A stretch of DNA of 5,309 nt, from positions 1-5,309 of the forward strand of contig JAIXVO010000568.1 in NCBI GenBank assembly GCA_027482985.1, in the 5' to 3' direction. Below the pieces are notes generated by a model that saw only the letters and a list, made by a program, of their open reading frames with translations, was not told the DNA's origin and ran no database searches. Position 1 is the first letter of the stretch. Every line of letters begins with the position of its first letter. The stretch comes from Cyanobacteriota bacterium. Lineage in GTDB: Bacteria; Cyanobacteriota; Cyanobacteriia; Leptolyngbyales; Leptolyngbyaceae. The position numbers were made by a program, and so were the translations under genes. Positions 5,101 through 5,309 of the stretch are shown in pieces.

Positions 5101-5117
5101 CGATCAATTGCTTCCTC

Positions 5118-5150
5118 GTAGGATGGGTTAGCGGTAGCGTAACCCATGCG
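5118..5150. repeat. Palindromic repeat GTAGGATGGGTTA...TAACCCAT
   Basis: ATGGGTTA (5123-5130) pairs perfectly with TAACCCAT (5140-5147) across the nine-base loop GCGGTAGCG. The GTAGGATGGGTTA head and this loop type match a palindromic repeat that I recall as highly abundant between genes in filamentous cyanobacteria. It is often mis-annotated as small proteins containing MGYA-like sequence, as happens here on the minus strand. Confidence 0.7.
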
Positions 5151-5220
5151 GGCACTGAATTTCGTCGTTTCAGCCCAACTGCCGCCACCTGAGACTTGAC
5201 TTCCTCGTCCCTGAACCCAA

Positions 5221-5246
5221 ACCGAGGCTACCTGGAGTACCTCGGT
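5221..5246. repeat. Inverted repeat ACCGAGG/CCTCGGT
   Basis: ACCGAGG (5221-5227) pairs perfectly with CCTCGGT (5240-5246) across a 12-base loop, directly before a HIP1 octamer at 5250. No U-run follows on either strand, so its role is unknown. Confidence 0.45.
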
Positions 5247-5271
5247 CTTGCGATCGCGTGAGTCTCCGGCA

Positions 5272-5292
5272 CAAGCCAAGATTCTGGGCTTG
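5272..5292. repeat. Inverted repeat CAAGCC/GGCTTG
   Basis: CAAGCC (5272-5277) pairs with GGCTTG (5287-5292) around a nine-base loop close to the right edge. It may belong to the 3' region of a gene beyond the window. Nothing more can be said from the sequence available. Confidence 0.3.
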
Positions 5293-5309
5293 GGTGGCAG
5301 CCCCCCAAA

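Larger units (their letters stand above)
4988..5309. other. Gene-free stretch with several inverted repeats
   Basis: No convincing coding region is seen in these 322 bases. Just past the 73-codon gene, GTTCGGCG (5012-5019) can pair with CGCCCAAC (5054-5061), seven of eight positions, enclosing further CTG/CAG pairs. A weak terminator candidate, a dispersed palindrome and two more inverted repeats follow. A HIP1 octamer is at 5250-5257. A minus-strand frame is open from the right edge to 5091, but it reads through the palindrome and looks artefactual. Confidence 0.55.

Noticed and set aside
5091..5309. Minus-strand open frame running in from the right edge (possible C-terminus of an off-window gene)
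   Set aside because: It reads through the GGATGGGTTA palindrome as MGYATANPSYEE-like sequence, a typical artefact. Its composition (many S, G, R) shows no recognisable domain, and it has only a TTG start within the window. A true gene end upstream of the palindrome cannot be fully excluded without more sequence.
1..5309. tRNA, rRNA, CRISPR array or insertion sequence
   Set aside because: No cloverleaf with a CCA-adjacent acceptor stem, no regularly spaced repeats of 25-37 bases and no transposase motif were seen by eye in any gap.

Overview
The window is cyanobacterial. It carries ycf3 (Ycf3, photosystem I assembly, found in cyanobacteria and plastids), at least 14 copies of the octamer GCGATCGC (HIP1), and intergenic palindromes of types that I recall as dispersed families in filamentous cyanobacteria. 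A filamentous, Leptolyngbya-like or Oscillatoria/Nostoc-like genome is my best guess. I cannot name a species.

Layout. Bases 1-793 (minus) are the N-terminal 264 codons of rimO, cut by the left edge. Bases 1059-2081 (minus) encode an unrecognised protein with a zinc ribbon, two membrane helices and a coiled coil. Bases 2297-2593 (minus) are gatC, with a hairpin terminator candidate downstream. Bases 2594-2747 hold a purine tract and three consecutive inverted repeats. Bases 2748-3269 (minus) are ycf3. The 316-base gap 3270-3585 separates ycf3 from a divergent DUF362 gene (3586-4545, plus); it holds a G-rich tract, a tandem decamer, a palindrome, a HIP1 site and a C-rich tract. Bases 4546-4765 hold a possible PhoB/OmpR-type direct repeat, a -10-like hexamer, a four-codon frame and a good intrinsic terminator. 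They lead to a 73-codon gene (4766-4987, plus). Bases 4988-5309 show no convincing gene, only inverted repeats.

How the genes relate. Housekeeping translation functions (RimO modifies ribosomal protein S12; GatC belongs to the Glu-tRNA(Gln)/Asp-tRNA(Asn) amidotransferase) and a photosystem I assembly factor lie on one strand. The gaps between them and the hairpins suggest separate transcription units rather than one operon. The DUF362 and 73-codon genes lie on the other strand.

I see no clear new defence or mobile system. The points most worth checking are the abrupt codon-usage switch inside the DUF362 gene, the leader/terminator arrangement before the 73-codon gene, the same-sense polypyrimidine tracts upstream of three genes, and the uncharacterised zinc-ribbon/membrane/coiled-coil protein.
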